Shown: piece after piece, positions 1 to 6,395 of the stretch | How positions within the stretch are numbered: position 1 is the stretch's first letter | Layout: each line of letters begins with the position of its first letter | Assembly: GCA_029974855.1 (NCBI GenBank) | Contig: JARKQO010000177.1 | Span: forward strand, 1 to 6,433 | DNA: 6,433 nt | Reading direction: 5' to 3' | Origin: Eubacteriales bacterium | Lineage (GTDB): Bacteria > Bacillota_A > Clostridia > Christensenellales > Aristaeellaceae | Position numbers and translations under genes: made by a program | The notes under the pieces: generated by a model | Told to the model about the DNA's origin: nothing | Databases searched by the model: none | What the model saw: only the letters and a program-made list of their open reading frames with translations

Positions 1-1535
1 TGAAAAGGCGGCTGATGGCCTTTGACCTGGGCACCTCCGGGTGCACGGCCATGCTGGTGGCCGGGGCGGGGGCCAACGTGGCCGAGGCCCATGGGCCCTC
101 CCCCGTGGAAAACCCCCGGACGGGATGGTTTGAACAGAACCCGGGCTGCTGGCTGGAGGCAGCCGTCTCCGCCATGCAAAAATTCAGCCAATATGAAAAC
201 GCCGATACCACGATTTCCGCCATGGGGCTCAGCGGCCAGATGCACGGCCTGGTGCTGCTGGAAGGGCAGCACCGGCTGCTGCGGCCCTGTATCATCTGGG
301 CGGACCAGCGCAGCGGGGCCCAATGCCAAGAGGTCCTGGACCGGGCGGGGGGGCTGGGAGGCCTGCTGGAGCTGACCAACAACGGAATGCTCACCAGCTA
401 CACCGCCGGAAAGCTGCTGTGGGTGCGGGATAACGAGCCGGAGCTCTACGCCCAAGCCCGTCATGTGCTGAACCCCAAGGACTATCTGCGGCTTCACCTC
501 ACGGGCGGCATCGCCACCGACGTATCGGATGCTTCCGGCACGGGGCTGTTTGATGTGCAAAACCGCCGTTGGTCTGGCAAGCTGCTGGACCTGCTGGGAA
601 TTGACCGAGGAATGATGGCGGATTGCTTTGAATCCACGGAGGTGGTGGGGACCCTCACCCATGCCATGGCCGAGAAAACGGGGCTGCGGCCCGGCATTCC
701 GGTGATTGCCGGAGGCGGGGACGCCTTGGTGCAGACCATTGGCTCCGGCCTGGTGGCCCAGCGGGATGTGGGCATCACCGTGGGCACGGGGGGGCAGGTA
801 TGCCGAGCCCTGGAGGGCTTCCGGGAAAACCCGGCGGGTGCCTTACAGGTGTTTTGCCATGTGATCCCCCACCGCTGGCATGCCATGGGCGTGATGCAAT
901 CCGCCGGAAGCGTGCTGCCCTGGCTGCAAGGCATTCTGTACCTGGCCGAGCGGGAGCGATACGGCGAGAAGGAGCTTTTCAAGCTTATGGACCGGGAGGC
1001 CGCCCAGGCGCAGCCAGGCTCCGGAGGGCTGGTGTTTCTGCCCTATCTCACCGGTGAGCGCTGCCCCCACAACGATCCCACCGCCCGGGGCGGGTTTGTG
1101 GGGCTCAGCTCCGCCCACAGGCGGGCGCACCTCACCCGCAGCGTGCTGGAGGGCATTGCCCTGGGCCTCAAGGATATCTATGGGCTGCTGGAAGCCCAGG
1201 AGGAAGAAGAAAGGCTCTACCTTTCCGGCGGCGGCGCTTCCAGCGGCGTCTGGCGGCAAATCTTCGCGGACGTGTTTGACCGGGAGATTCTCACCGTCAA
1301 CGCCAGCTCCCACGGCGCGGCCTATGGGGCCGCGCTGCTGGCGGGAGTGGGGGTGGGCCTCTGGCCCTCTGTGGAGGAAAGCGTGACCGCCCTTACCCTC
1401 AGCAGCGCAACCCGGCCAAACCCGGAGGCCGCCGGGGCCTACCGGGCGCTGCTGCCGGTGTACAAAGCCCTGTACCATCAGCTGGGGCCAAGCTTTGGCC
1501 CTCTTACCCAGATTGAAGGAGGGATATTCCAATGA
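1..1535 (+). CDS. FGGY-family carbohydrate kinase, xylulokinase-like (5' end cut by one base)
   Basis: This cytosolic kinase transfers phosphate from ATP to a ketose, probably a pentulose such as xylulose or ribulose. Numbering from the ATG at 15, it shows the N-terminal phosphate loop FDLGTSG (3-9), the sugar-contact motif SGQMHG (73-78), WADQRS (95-100), the GGGD motif with the likely catalytic base D236, GTGGQ (257-261), PYLTGERCPHNDPTARG (343-359) and the C-terminal SGGGASS (404-410). These are hallmarks of XylB-type FGGY kinases, and about 510 residues is the normal length. The reading frame is open upstream of position 15 as ?-K-R-R-L, and the window opens with TG in that frame. The real start is therefore probably an NTG codon whose first base is just outside, giving a typical (M)KRRLMAFDLG start. 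The stop overlaps the next start (ATGA), which indicates translational coupling to the sugar isomerase. Family assignment is firm; substrate is not. Rhamnulose, apulose or erythrulose kinases of the same fold cannot be excluded. Confidence 0.93.
   Translation, partial: KRRLMAFDLGTSGCTAMLVAGAGANVAEAHGPSPVENPRTGWFEQNPGCWLEAAVSAMQKFSQYENADTTISAMGLSGQMHGLVLLEGQHRLLRPCIIWADQRSGAQCQEVLDRAGGLGGLLELTNNGMLTSYTAGKLLWVRDNEPELYAQARHVLNPKDYLRLHLTGGIATDVSDASGTGLFDVQNRRWSGKLLDLLGIDRGMMADCFESTEVVGTLTHAMAEKTGLRPGIPVIAGGGDALVQTIGSGLVAQRDVGITVGTGGQVCRALEGFRENPAGALQVFCHVIPHRWHAMGVMQSAGSVLPWLQGILYLAERERYGEKELFKLMDREAAQAQPGSGGLVFLPYLTGERCPHNDPTARGGFVGLSSAHRRAHLTRSVLEGIALGLKDIYGLLEAQEEEERLYLSGGGASSGVWRQIFADVFDREILTVNASSHGAAYGAALLAGVGVGLWPSVEESVTALTLSSATRPNPEAAGAYRALLPVYKALYHQLGPSFGPLTQIEGGIFQ
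1516..1523 (+). promoter_or_regulatory. Ribosome binding site of the isomerase, inside the kinase gene
   Basis: AAGGAGGG lies 8 nt before the ATG at 1532 and within the last codons of the kinase. It fixes the isomerase start and, with the 4-base ATGA overlap, supports coupled translation of the two proteins. Confidence 0.85.
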
Positions 1536-2941
1536 AAAAGATCACCTTTGGGGTTATCGTGTCCAGCCGGTCGCTGTTTCCCGTGTCCCTGGCGGTTCAG
1601 GGGCGCAAGGACATCCGGGAGCTGCTGGAGCGGCTGGGCTATGGCTGCGTGATGCTGGCCGAGACGGACACGCCCCACGGCGTGGTGGAAACCTACAGCG
1701 ACGCCCAGCGCTGCGCCGCCCTGTTCCGGGCTCACAGGGAGGAGATTGGCGGCATTCTGGTGATTCTGCCCAACTTCGGGGATGAGGTGGCCGTGGCGGA
1801 CACCCTGAGCCTGGCGGACCTCCGGGTGCCGGTGCTGGTACAGGCCTACAACGACAGCATGGACCGGCTGGATTTGGACCACCGGCGGGATTCCTTCTGC
1901 GGCAAGCTTTCCGTGTGCGCCAATTTGTACCAGAAGCGGATCAAATACACCCTCACCAGCCGCCACACCAGCGACGTGGACTCCCCCTCCTTCCAGGAGG
2001 ACCTGGAGGCCTTCGCGGCGGTGTGCCGCGTGGTGGGAGGGCTGCGGGGGCTGCGCATCGGGGCCGTCGGCGCCAGGCCGGACCCCTTCCGCACCGTGCG
2101 GTTCTCGGAAAAGCTGCTGGAGGCCAGCGGCGTCACCGTGGTGCCGGTGGATATGTCGGAGATCATTGCGGCGGCCAAGGCCATTCCCTCCGGGGAACGG
2201 CTGGAGCGGGCCCTGGGCGAGGTTCGGGGCTACGTACCCATCGAGGCGGGCACCTCCGAAGAAAAGCTGCTATTGCAAGCCAGGCTGCTGGCAACCCTGG
2301 AGGACTGGATGACGGACAACGGCTGCCGGGCCAGCGCCATCCAATGCTGGACCTCCATCCAGAAGAACTTTGGGGTGGCCTCCTGCCTGGTCATGGCGAT
2401 GATGGGCAGCAAGGGCTTTCCCAGCGCCTGCGAAACCGACGTGATGGGCGCTTTGAGCATGTACATTCTGCAGCTGGCCTCGGGCAATCCCTCGGGCTAT
2501 ATGGACTGGAACAACGGCCTGGCCAACCAGGACAACAAATGCGTCAACATCCACTGCTCCAACTATCCCAAGGAGTTCATCGCCGGGCCCGCCACCGTGG
2601 GCAGCCTGGACATCATGTCCCGGTCCATCGGCGGGGACATCTGCTTTGGGGCGCTGAAATGCGTGGTGGCTCCGGGGGACGTGACCTTCGCCAAGGCCAG
2701 CACCGATGATTTCTCCGGCCAGATCAAGCTGTACACGGGCCACGGCGCCTTCACCGCCGACCCGGTGCAAACCCCCGGCGGCCCCGGGGTGATCCAGGTG
2801 GACAATCTGCAAAAGCTGATGCGGTACGTAGCCTCCAACGGCTTTGAGCACCATGTGGCCCTGAACCGGTCCCGCACCGCCGATATTTTGGAGGAGGCTT
2901 TGGGCCATTATCTGGGCTGGCAGGTGTACAAGCACGTATAG
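1532..2941 (+). CDS. L-fucose/L-arabinose isomerase family sugar isomerase
   Basis: This is a cytosolic aldose-ketose isomerase of the FucI/AraA fold, 469 residues. The N-terminal half (about 1-170) carries alpha/beta segments such as GGILVILPNFGDE (73-85) and VPVLVQAYND (99-108). A second Rossmann-like part follows (about 171-290, LRIGAVGARPDPF). The C-terminal catalytic part contains E301 (in ACETDVMGAL), D325 (in YMDWNN) and H440/H441 (in EHHVAL). E301 and D325 are 24 residues apart, the same spacing I recall for the Mn ligands E337 and D361 of E. coli FucI, where H528 is the third ligand. AraA has two Glu ligands at a different spacing, so this protein is closer to FucI. It is much shorter than FucI (about 590 aa), mainly between the second and third ligand. 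Probable reaction: an aldose such as D-arabinose, L-fucose or a related sugar to its 2-ketose, feeding the overlapping FGGY kinase. The family is well supported; the substrate is open. Confidence 0.88.
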   Translation: MKKITFGVIVSSRSLFPVSLAVQGRKDIRELLERLGYGCVMLAETDTPHGVVETYSDAQRCAALFRAHREEIGGILVILPNFGDEVAVADTLSLADLRVPVLVQAYNDSMDRLDLDHRRDSFCGKLSVCANLYQKRIKYTLTSRHTSDVDSPSFQEDLEAFAAVCRVVGGLRGLRIGAVGARPDPFRTVRFSEKLLEASGVTVVPVDMSEIIAAAKAIPSGERLERALGEVRGYVPIEAGTSEEKLLLQARLLATLEDWMTDNGCRASAIQCWTSIQKNFGVASCLVMAMMGSKGFPSACETDVMGALSMYILQLASGNPSGYMDWNNGLANQDNKCVNIHCSNYPKEFIAGPATVGSLDIMSRSIGGDICFGALKCVVAPGDVTFAKASTDDFSGQIKLYTGHGAFTADPVQTPGGPGVIQVDNLQKLMRYVASNGFEHHVALNRSRTADILEEALGHYLGWQVYKHV

Positions 2942-2969
2942 GAAACCAGCGATGAAATGAGGGGTTAGG

Positions 2970-4193
2970 ATGCTGCCATTGGAAACAAAGAAACGGGAAT
3001 ACGCGCTGCCCATCCGGGTTCATGCCTCTGGCAAATACCTGGAGGACCAGGCCGGAACGCCCTTTTTCTGGCATGGGGATACCAGCTGGAAGCTGTTCTG
3101 GGATTTTACCTTGCAAGAGGCGGAAACCTACCTGGGGGACCGGGCCCGGCAAGGCTTTACGGTGATCCAGGTGCAATTGCTGCCCCACAGGGCCTACCAG
3201 GCCAACCGGAACGGAGACGAGGCCTTTTTGACCCGGGGGGATTTGCGGACCCCCAACCCCAAGTACTTCGCCCATGTAGACCAAGTGATCGAAATAGCCA
3301 GGCAGCAGGGCGTGACCTTGCTGCTGGCTCCCACCTGGCTCAGCGGCTGGGAGCAGGACTGGTGCCGGCATTACGATGTGGCCAGCGCCGTTTCCTTCGC
3401 GGGCTTTTTGGCGGAGCGGTATGGGAACGATCCCCAAATTCTGGGATGGATTCACGGCGGGGACGACGACGCCCTGGACTTGCACGATTCCATCCGGGCA
3501 GCCGCGTCGGTTTTCAAGAAGAACGCCCCCCGGCAGCTGAACACCTTCCACGCCTGGGTCAAGGGCGGCTGGGTCTTTTTCAAGGACGAGCCTTGGTATG
3601 ATTTCTGCATGGCCTATGCCTATACCTACGAGGCTTTCCTGGGCCAGATCGAGGACGCGAAGCGCTGCGCCCCCCAAAAGCCCTTGGTGCTTGGGGAAAC
3701 CCATTACGAAGGGAACTTGAACATCGACAGCGCCACCCTGCGGAAATATGCCTATACCTCCGTCATTTTGGGCGGCACGGGCCACACCTACGGCCATAAG
3801 GACATCTGGTGCAAAACCTATTTCTGGAGCGAAGCCCTGTGTTCCGAGGCTTCCCACCACATGCGGGTGCTGAAGGACCTGTTTGGGGGCCTTCCCTGGC
3901 ATACCCTGGCAGCCGCCCGGGGGGAGGACGCGGTGCGGGCCTGCGGCGAATGGGTGGAAAAGACCCAGTACCCCACCGCTAGGTTGGAAAAGGGCGGCAT
4001 CGCCTACGTGTACCACAACGTGGAGCTGAAGCTCCCCGCCTGGGCCAAGGGCCACGCCCTTTGCTGGGTGGACCCCGTCAGCGGGCGGGAATATCCCCAG
4101 GCCCCGGCCCAGGATAAAACGGTGAAGGGTCCCGGCCTGAACGCCGGAGGCCGGGAGGACTGGGTGCTGCTGCTGGGGCACAGGCACGGATAA
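2970..4193 (+). CDS. Apiosidase-like glycoside hydrolase (DUF4038, GH140 type), cytosolic
   Basis: This is a predicted exo-glycosidase of the DUF4038/apiosidase-like family (GH140), whose founding member removes D-apiose from rhamnogalacturonan II. The N-terminal TIM-barrel domain (about 13-285) opens with VHASGKYLEDQAGTPFFWHGDTSW-type residues (17-40). It carries GGD (163-165) and LGETHYE (241-247); D165 and E243 are the likely acid/base and nucleophile, by analogy with D187 and E284 recalled for BT1012. GTGHTYGHKDIW (269-280) is also typical. A C-terminal beta-domain (about 315-402) ends in GREDWVLLL, as in the small domain Pfam calls a putative collagen-binding domain. Unlike many relatives it has no signal peptide, so it should act on short imported glycosides. 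The start follows GAGGGG (2959-2964) by 5 nt, 28 bp after the isomerase stop. Family call is strong. Apiose as the leaving sugar is inference; other pentosidase activity is possible. Confidence 0.88.
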   Translation: MLPLETKKREYALPIRVHASGKYLEDQAGTPFFWHGDTSWKLFWDFTLQEAETYLGDRARQGFTVIQVQLLPHRAYQANRNGDEAFLTRGDLRTPNPKYFAHVDQVIEIARQQGVTLLLAPTWLSGWEQDWCRHYDVASAVSFAGFLAERYGNDPQILGWIHGGDDDALDLHDSIRAAASVFKKNAPRQLNTFHAWVKGGWVFFKDEPWYDFCMAYAYTYEAFLGQIEDAKRCAPQKPLVLGETHYEGNLNIDSATLRKYAYTSVILGGTGHTYGHKDIWCKTYFWSEALCSEASHHMRVLKDLFGGLPWHTLAAARGEDAVRACGEWVEKTQYPTARLEKGGIAYVYHNVELKLPAWAKGHALCWVDPVSGREYPQAPAQDKTVKGPGLNAGGREDWVLLLGHRHG

Positions 4194-4225
4194 GGGGCCC
4201 CGGCAAGGCCAAAGGAGGCACAGCC

Positions 4226-4675
4226 ATGAAAATCGCATTGGGCTGCGATGAAGCGGCCTACCGTTTGAAAAAGGTCATCCAGGGACACCTGGAGGCAAAG
4301 GGAATCGAAACCGTAGATTTTGGCGCGGGTCCGGGGGAAACCGTCCTGTACCCGGACGTGGCCTTTGCAGTGGCCAGCGCCGTGGCCAACGGGGAGTATC
4401 AGCGGGCCATTTTGGTGTGCGGCACAGGCATTGGCATGTCCATTGTAGCCAACAAGGTGCCCGGGGTGAGGGCTGCGGTTTGCCACGATCCCTTTTCCAC
4501 CCAGCGGGCACGCAAAAGCAACGACGCCCAGATCATGTGCATGGGAGAGCGGGTCATTGGGGAGGAACTGGCCAAATGCCTGGTGGACATCTGGCTGGAA
4601 TGCGAGTTCGCGGGGGGCGGTTCCACACCCAAGGTGGAGCGGATCGCCCAGCTGGAAAAAGCCTTCCTGAAATAA
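4226..4675 (+). CDS. RpiB/LacA/LacB-family sugar-phosphate isomerase
   Basis: This is a cytosolic aldose-ketose phosphate isomerase of the ribose-5-phosphate isomerase B fold, 149 residues, the normal family length. Seen are the N-terminal KIALGCDEAAYRLK (2-15), YPDVA (42-46), the catalytic loop VCGTGIGMSIVANKVPGVRA (64-83) with the base C65, the NDAQIM segment (99-104), MGERVIG (106-112) and the C-terminal EFAGGGSTPKVERI. Two residues differ from standard RpiB: the His of the usual DHAG/DHVG motif is Glu (E9), and the ring-opening His before ND (H99 in E. coli) is Ser (S98). A substrate other than ribose 5-phosphate is therefore plausible, for example a tetrulose 4-phosphate as known for EryI/DerI-type relatives. 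A strong AAAGGAGG (4211-4218) sits 7 nt before the ATG, 32 bp after the hydrolase stop. As last gene of the operon it would act after the FGGY kinase. Confidence 0.92.
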   Translation: MKIALGCDEAAYRLKKVIQGHLEAKGIETVDFGAGPGETVLYPDVAFAVASAVANGEYQRAILVCGTGIGMSIVANKVPGVRAAVCHDPFSTQRARKSNDAQIMCMGERVIGEELAKCLVDIWLECEFAGGGSTPKVERIAQLEKAFLK

Positions 4676-4692
4676 AGCCATGTTCTCTTAGG

Positions 4693-4736
4693 AAGCCCCT
4701 GAAGGGCGGCGCTGAAAAGCCGCCCTTCAGGGGCTT
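4693..4736 (+). terminator. Perfect 18-bp hairpin, probable terminator of the sugar operon
   Basis: The arms 4693-4710 and 4719-4736 are perfect reverse complements (18 bp, GC-rich) around the 8-nt loop GCTGAAAA, 17 bp after the RpiB-like stop. Its position between two transcription units fits a terminator. The run of T after the stem is only three bases (CTTTGAG), so it is not a textbook intrinsic terminator; it could instead be a repeat unit or protect the mRNA 3' end. Confidence 0.7.
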
Positions 4737-4780
4737 TGAGCACGGTTCCAAACCCAGGACATGGTAATTTCCTTTTTTTG

Positions 4781-4789
4781 TGTTATACT
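4781..4789 (+). promoter_or_regulatory. Extended -10 promoter of the flavodiiron protein operon
   Basis: TGTTATACT matches the extended -10 form TGn-TATAAT with one mismatch in the hexamer (TATACT at 4784-4789). The expected -35 position is weak: TGGTAA at 4762-4767 with a 16-bp spacer matches 3 of 6 bases. A T7 run (4773-4779) lies between them. Transcription would begin near 4796, leaving a leader of about 20 nt before the start at 4817. The site lies after the upstream hairpin, which supports a separate transcription unit. Confidence 0.68.
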
Positions 4790-4802
4790 GGCATGGAACA
4801 GA

Positions 4803-4810
4803 AGGGAGGA
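4803..4810 (+). promoter_or_regulatory. Ribosome binding site that decides the flavodiiron start
   Basis: AGGGAGGA stands 6 nt before the ATG at 4817 and directly touches the in-frame ATG at 4811. This spacing favours 4817 (protein MGKALTSK). The in-frame starts at 4736 (TTG) and 4793 (ATG) lie before the predicted transcription start. Confidence 0.8.
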
Positions 4811-4816
4811 ATGGTC

Positions 4817-6001
4817 ATGGGAAAAGCGCTGACCTCGAAAGTAACCTGGGTGGGCAAGGTGGATTGGGAACTGAAGCGGTTCCACGGGGATGAATATTCC
4901 ACCTCCAAGGGCTCCTCCTATAACTCCTACCTGATCCGGGACGAGAAAACCGTGCTGATCGATACGGTGTGGAAGCCCTTTGACCAGGAGTTCGTCAGCA
5001 GCCTCCAGAGCGAAATCGACCTGAACAAGATCGATTATATCGTTGCCAACCACGGGGAGGTGGACCACAGCGGCGCGCTGCCGGAGTTGATGCGCCTCAT
5101 CCCCGACACGCCCATTTACTGCACCGCCAAGGGGGCCCAAATCCTCAAGGGCCATTACCACCAGGACTGGAACTTCGTAACGGTGAAGACCGGGGATGTG
5201 CTGGAGCTTGGCAGCACTAAGCTGATCTTTGTGGAAGCGCCCATGCTCCACTGGCCGGACAGCATGTTCTGCTACCTCACCGGGGAGAACATCCTGTTTT
5301 CCAACGACGCCTTTGGGCAGCATTTCGCCACCGAATCCCTGTACAATAACACGGTGGACATCTCCGAGCTGTTTGCCGAGGCCATCAAGTACTACGCCAA
5401 TATCCTTACGCCCTTTTCGCCCTTGGTGGCCAAGAAGATCAAGGAAGTGCTGGCCCTGGGGCTGCCGGTGGATATGATCTGCCCCAGCCACGGGGTCATC
5501 TGGAAGGAACAGCCCACCCAGATCGTCCACGCGTATTTGAGGTGGGCGGATTCCTACCGGGAGAACCAAATCACCATCATCTACGACACCATGTGGGGCG
5601 CTACCCGCCGCATGGCCGAGGGCATTGCCGCGGGCATCCGCAGCCAGGACGAAAGCGTGACGGTGAAGCTGATGAACGCCGCCAAGGAGGACAAGAACGA
5701 CCTCATCACGGAGATCTTCCGCTCCAAAACCGTGGTGGTGGGCTCCTCCACCATCAACCGGGGCATTTTGCATTCCATTGCGGGCCTGCTGGAGATGGTG
5801 CGGGGGCTGAAGTTTACCGGCAAGAGCGGGGCGGCCTTTGGCAGCTACGGCTGGAGCGGGGAGTCCCCGGGTCAGATTGCCAAGGCCCTGGGGGACTGCG
5901 GCTTCCGGGTGCTGGAGGGGCCCATGAAAGCCCTCTGGATGCCGGATGAAGGGGCCCTGGCCCAATGCGAAGCCTATGGCAGGGTCATCGCGGAAGCATA
6001 A
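4817..6001 (+). CDS. Flavodiiron protein (FprA-type A-type flavoprotein, O2/NO reductase)
   Basis: This cytosolic enzyme reduces O2 to water and/or NO to N2O, protecting anaerobes. It is 394 residues, the usual length for the two-domain class. The N-terminal metallo-beta-lactamase-like domain (about 1-248) has a complete diiron ligand set: H79, E81, D83 (in NHGEVDHSG), H145 (MLHWPDSM), D164 (FSNDAFGQH) and H225 (CPSHGVIW). H84 follows D83, as in the family motif HxExDH. The C-terminal flavodoxin domain (about 252-394) has the FMN phosphate loop YDTMWGATRRMA (256-267), the SSTINRG segment (310-316) and GSYGWSGES (342-350). There is no fused rubredoxin domain, unlike NorV flavorubredoxin, so a separate rubredoxin or other donor must supply electrons; none is in the window. 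The start at 4817 is chosen from the Shine-Dalgarno spacing and the promoter position. It has its own promoter and is followed after 15 bp by the VOC gene. Whether O2 or NO is preferred cannot be read from these motifs. Confidence 0.95.
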   Translation: MGKALTSKVTWVGKVDWELKRFHGDEYSTSKGSSYNSYLIRDEKTVLIDTVWKPFDQEFVSSLQSEIDLNKIDYIVANHGEVDHSGALPELMRLIPDTPIYCTAKGAQILKGHYHQDWNFVTVKTGDVLELGSTKLIFVEAPMLHWPDSMFCYLTGENILFSNDAFGQHFATESLYNNTVDISELFAEAIKYYANILTPFSPLVAKKIKEVLALGLPVDMICPSHGVIWKEQPTQIVHAYLRWADSYRENQITIIYDTMWGATRRMAEGIAAGIRSQDESVTVKLMNAAKEDKNDLITEIFRSKTVVVGSSTINRGILHSIAGLLEMVRGLKFTGKSGAAFGSYGWSGESPGQIAKALGDCGFRVLEGPMKALWMPDEGALAQCEAYGRVIAEA

Positions 6002-6016
6002 AGGAGTGGATTTTAC

Positions 6017-6376
6017 ATGAAGCTCAACTGGGTTACTTTGAGGGTACGGGATTTGGAGAAGAGCCTGGCTTTTTATCACCAACTGCTGGGCCTGTCGGTT
6101 GCCGCCAGGTTTGGGGACGAAAGCCACCAGATTGTGATGCTGGGCGAGGCCGACCAGGCCAAGGTGGAGCTGATCTGCGAACCGGGGGGCACCATCGAAA
6201 GCCCGGGCAACGGCGTCAGCATCGGGCTGGAGCCGCAGGATTTGGACAAGCTGGTGGGTGAGTTCGCCCAGGCAGGCCATCCGGGGGCGGGCCCTATATC
6301 CCCCACCCCCCGCGGCCGCTTCTTCGTCGTGCAGGACCCGGACGGCTATTCCGTTCAGCTGGTGGAGCAAAAGTAA
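6017..6376 (+). CDS. VOC-superfamily (glyoxalase/dioxygenase-fold) protein with degenerate metal site
   Basis: This is a small protein of 119 residues in the vicinal-oxygen-chelate fold, with two beta-alpha-beta-beta-beta halves. Half one is WVTLRVRDLEKSLAFYHQLLGL (5-26) through KVELICE (49-55). Half two runs from VSIGLEPQDLDKLVGEF (67-83) to FFVVQDPDGYSVQLVE (102-117). The QDPDGYSVQLVE ending is a VOC hallmark. Aligned by eye to E. coli glyoxalase I (ligands H5, E56, H74, E122), only the Glu in VELICE (E51) remains; the other positions are W5, S68 and Q114. A glyoxalase I activity is therefore unlikely; ligand binding, resistance-type binding or another reaction is possible, and the function is unknown. 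The Shine-Dalgarno AAGGAG (6001-6006) begins at the last base of the flavodiiron stop codon and lies 10 nt before the ATG, so the two genes are probably co-transcribed. Confidence 0.88.
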   Translation: MKLNWVTLRVRDLEKSLAFYHQLLGLSVAARFGDESHQIVMLGEADQAKVELICEPGGTIESPGNGVSIGLEPQDLDKLVGEFAQAGHPGAGPISPTPRGRFFVVQDPDGYSVQLVEQK

Positions 6377-6395
6377 GCGCACCGGGCAACGGACC

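Noticed and set aside
4194..4201. GGGGCCCC palindrome between the hydrolase and RpiB-like genes
   Set aside because: It is only 8 bp with no loop or T tract and lies in a 32-bp gap with a strong ribosome binding site, so chance in GC-rich DNA is enough.
2751..4238. Long open frame of 495 codons on the minus strand
   Set aside because: It lies opposite the well-recognised hydrolase and the end of the isomerase gene. Its translation is rich in Pro, Gly, Val and Gln, without any domain I recognise, as expected of a mirror frame in GC-rich coding DNA.
4756..4761. AGGACA as a possible -35 element
   Set aside because: It shares GACA with TTGACA but is 22 bp from the -10 hexamer, too far for a normal sigma-70 type promoter.
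4736..4816. N-terminal extension of the flavodiiron protein from TTG 4736 or ATG 4793
   Set aside because: Both starts precede the predicted transcription start near 4796, and the extension is not part of the family. The Shine-Dalgarno site at 4803-4810 points to 4817.
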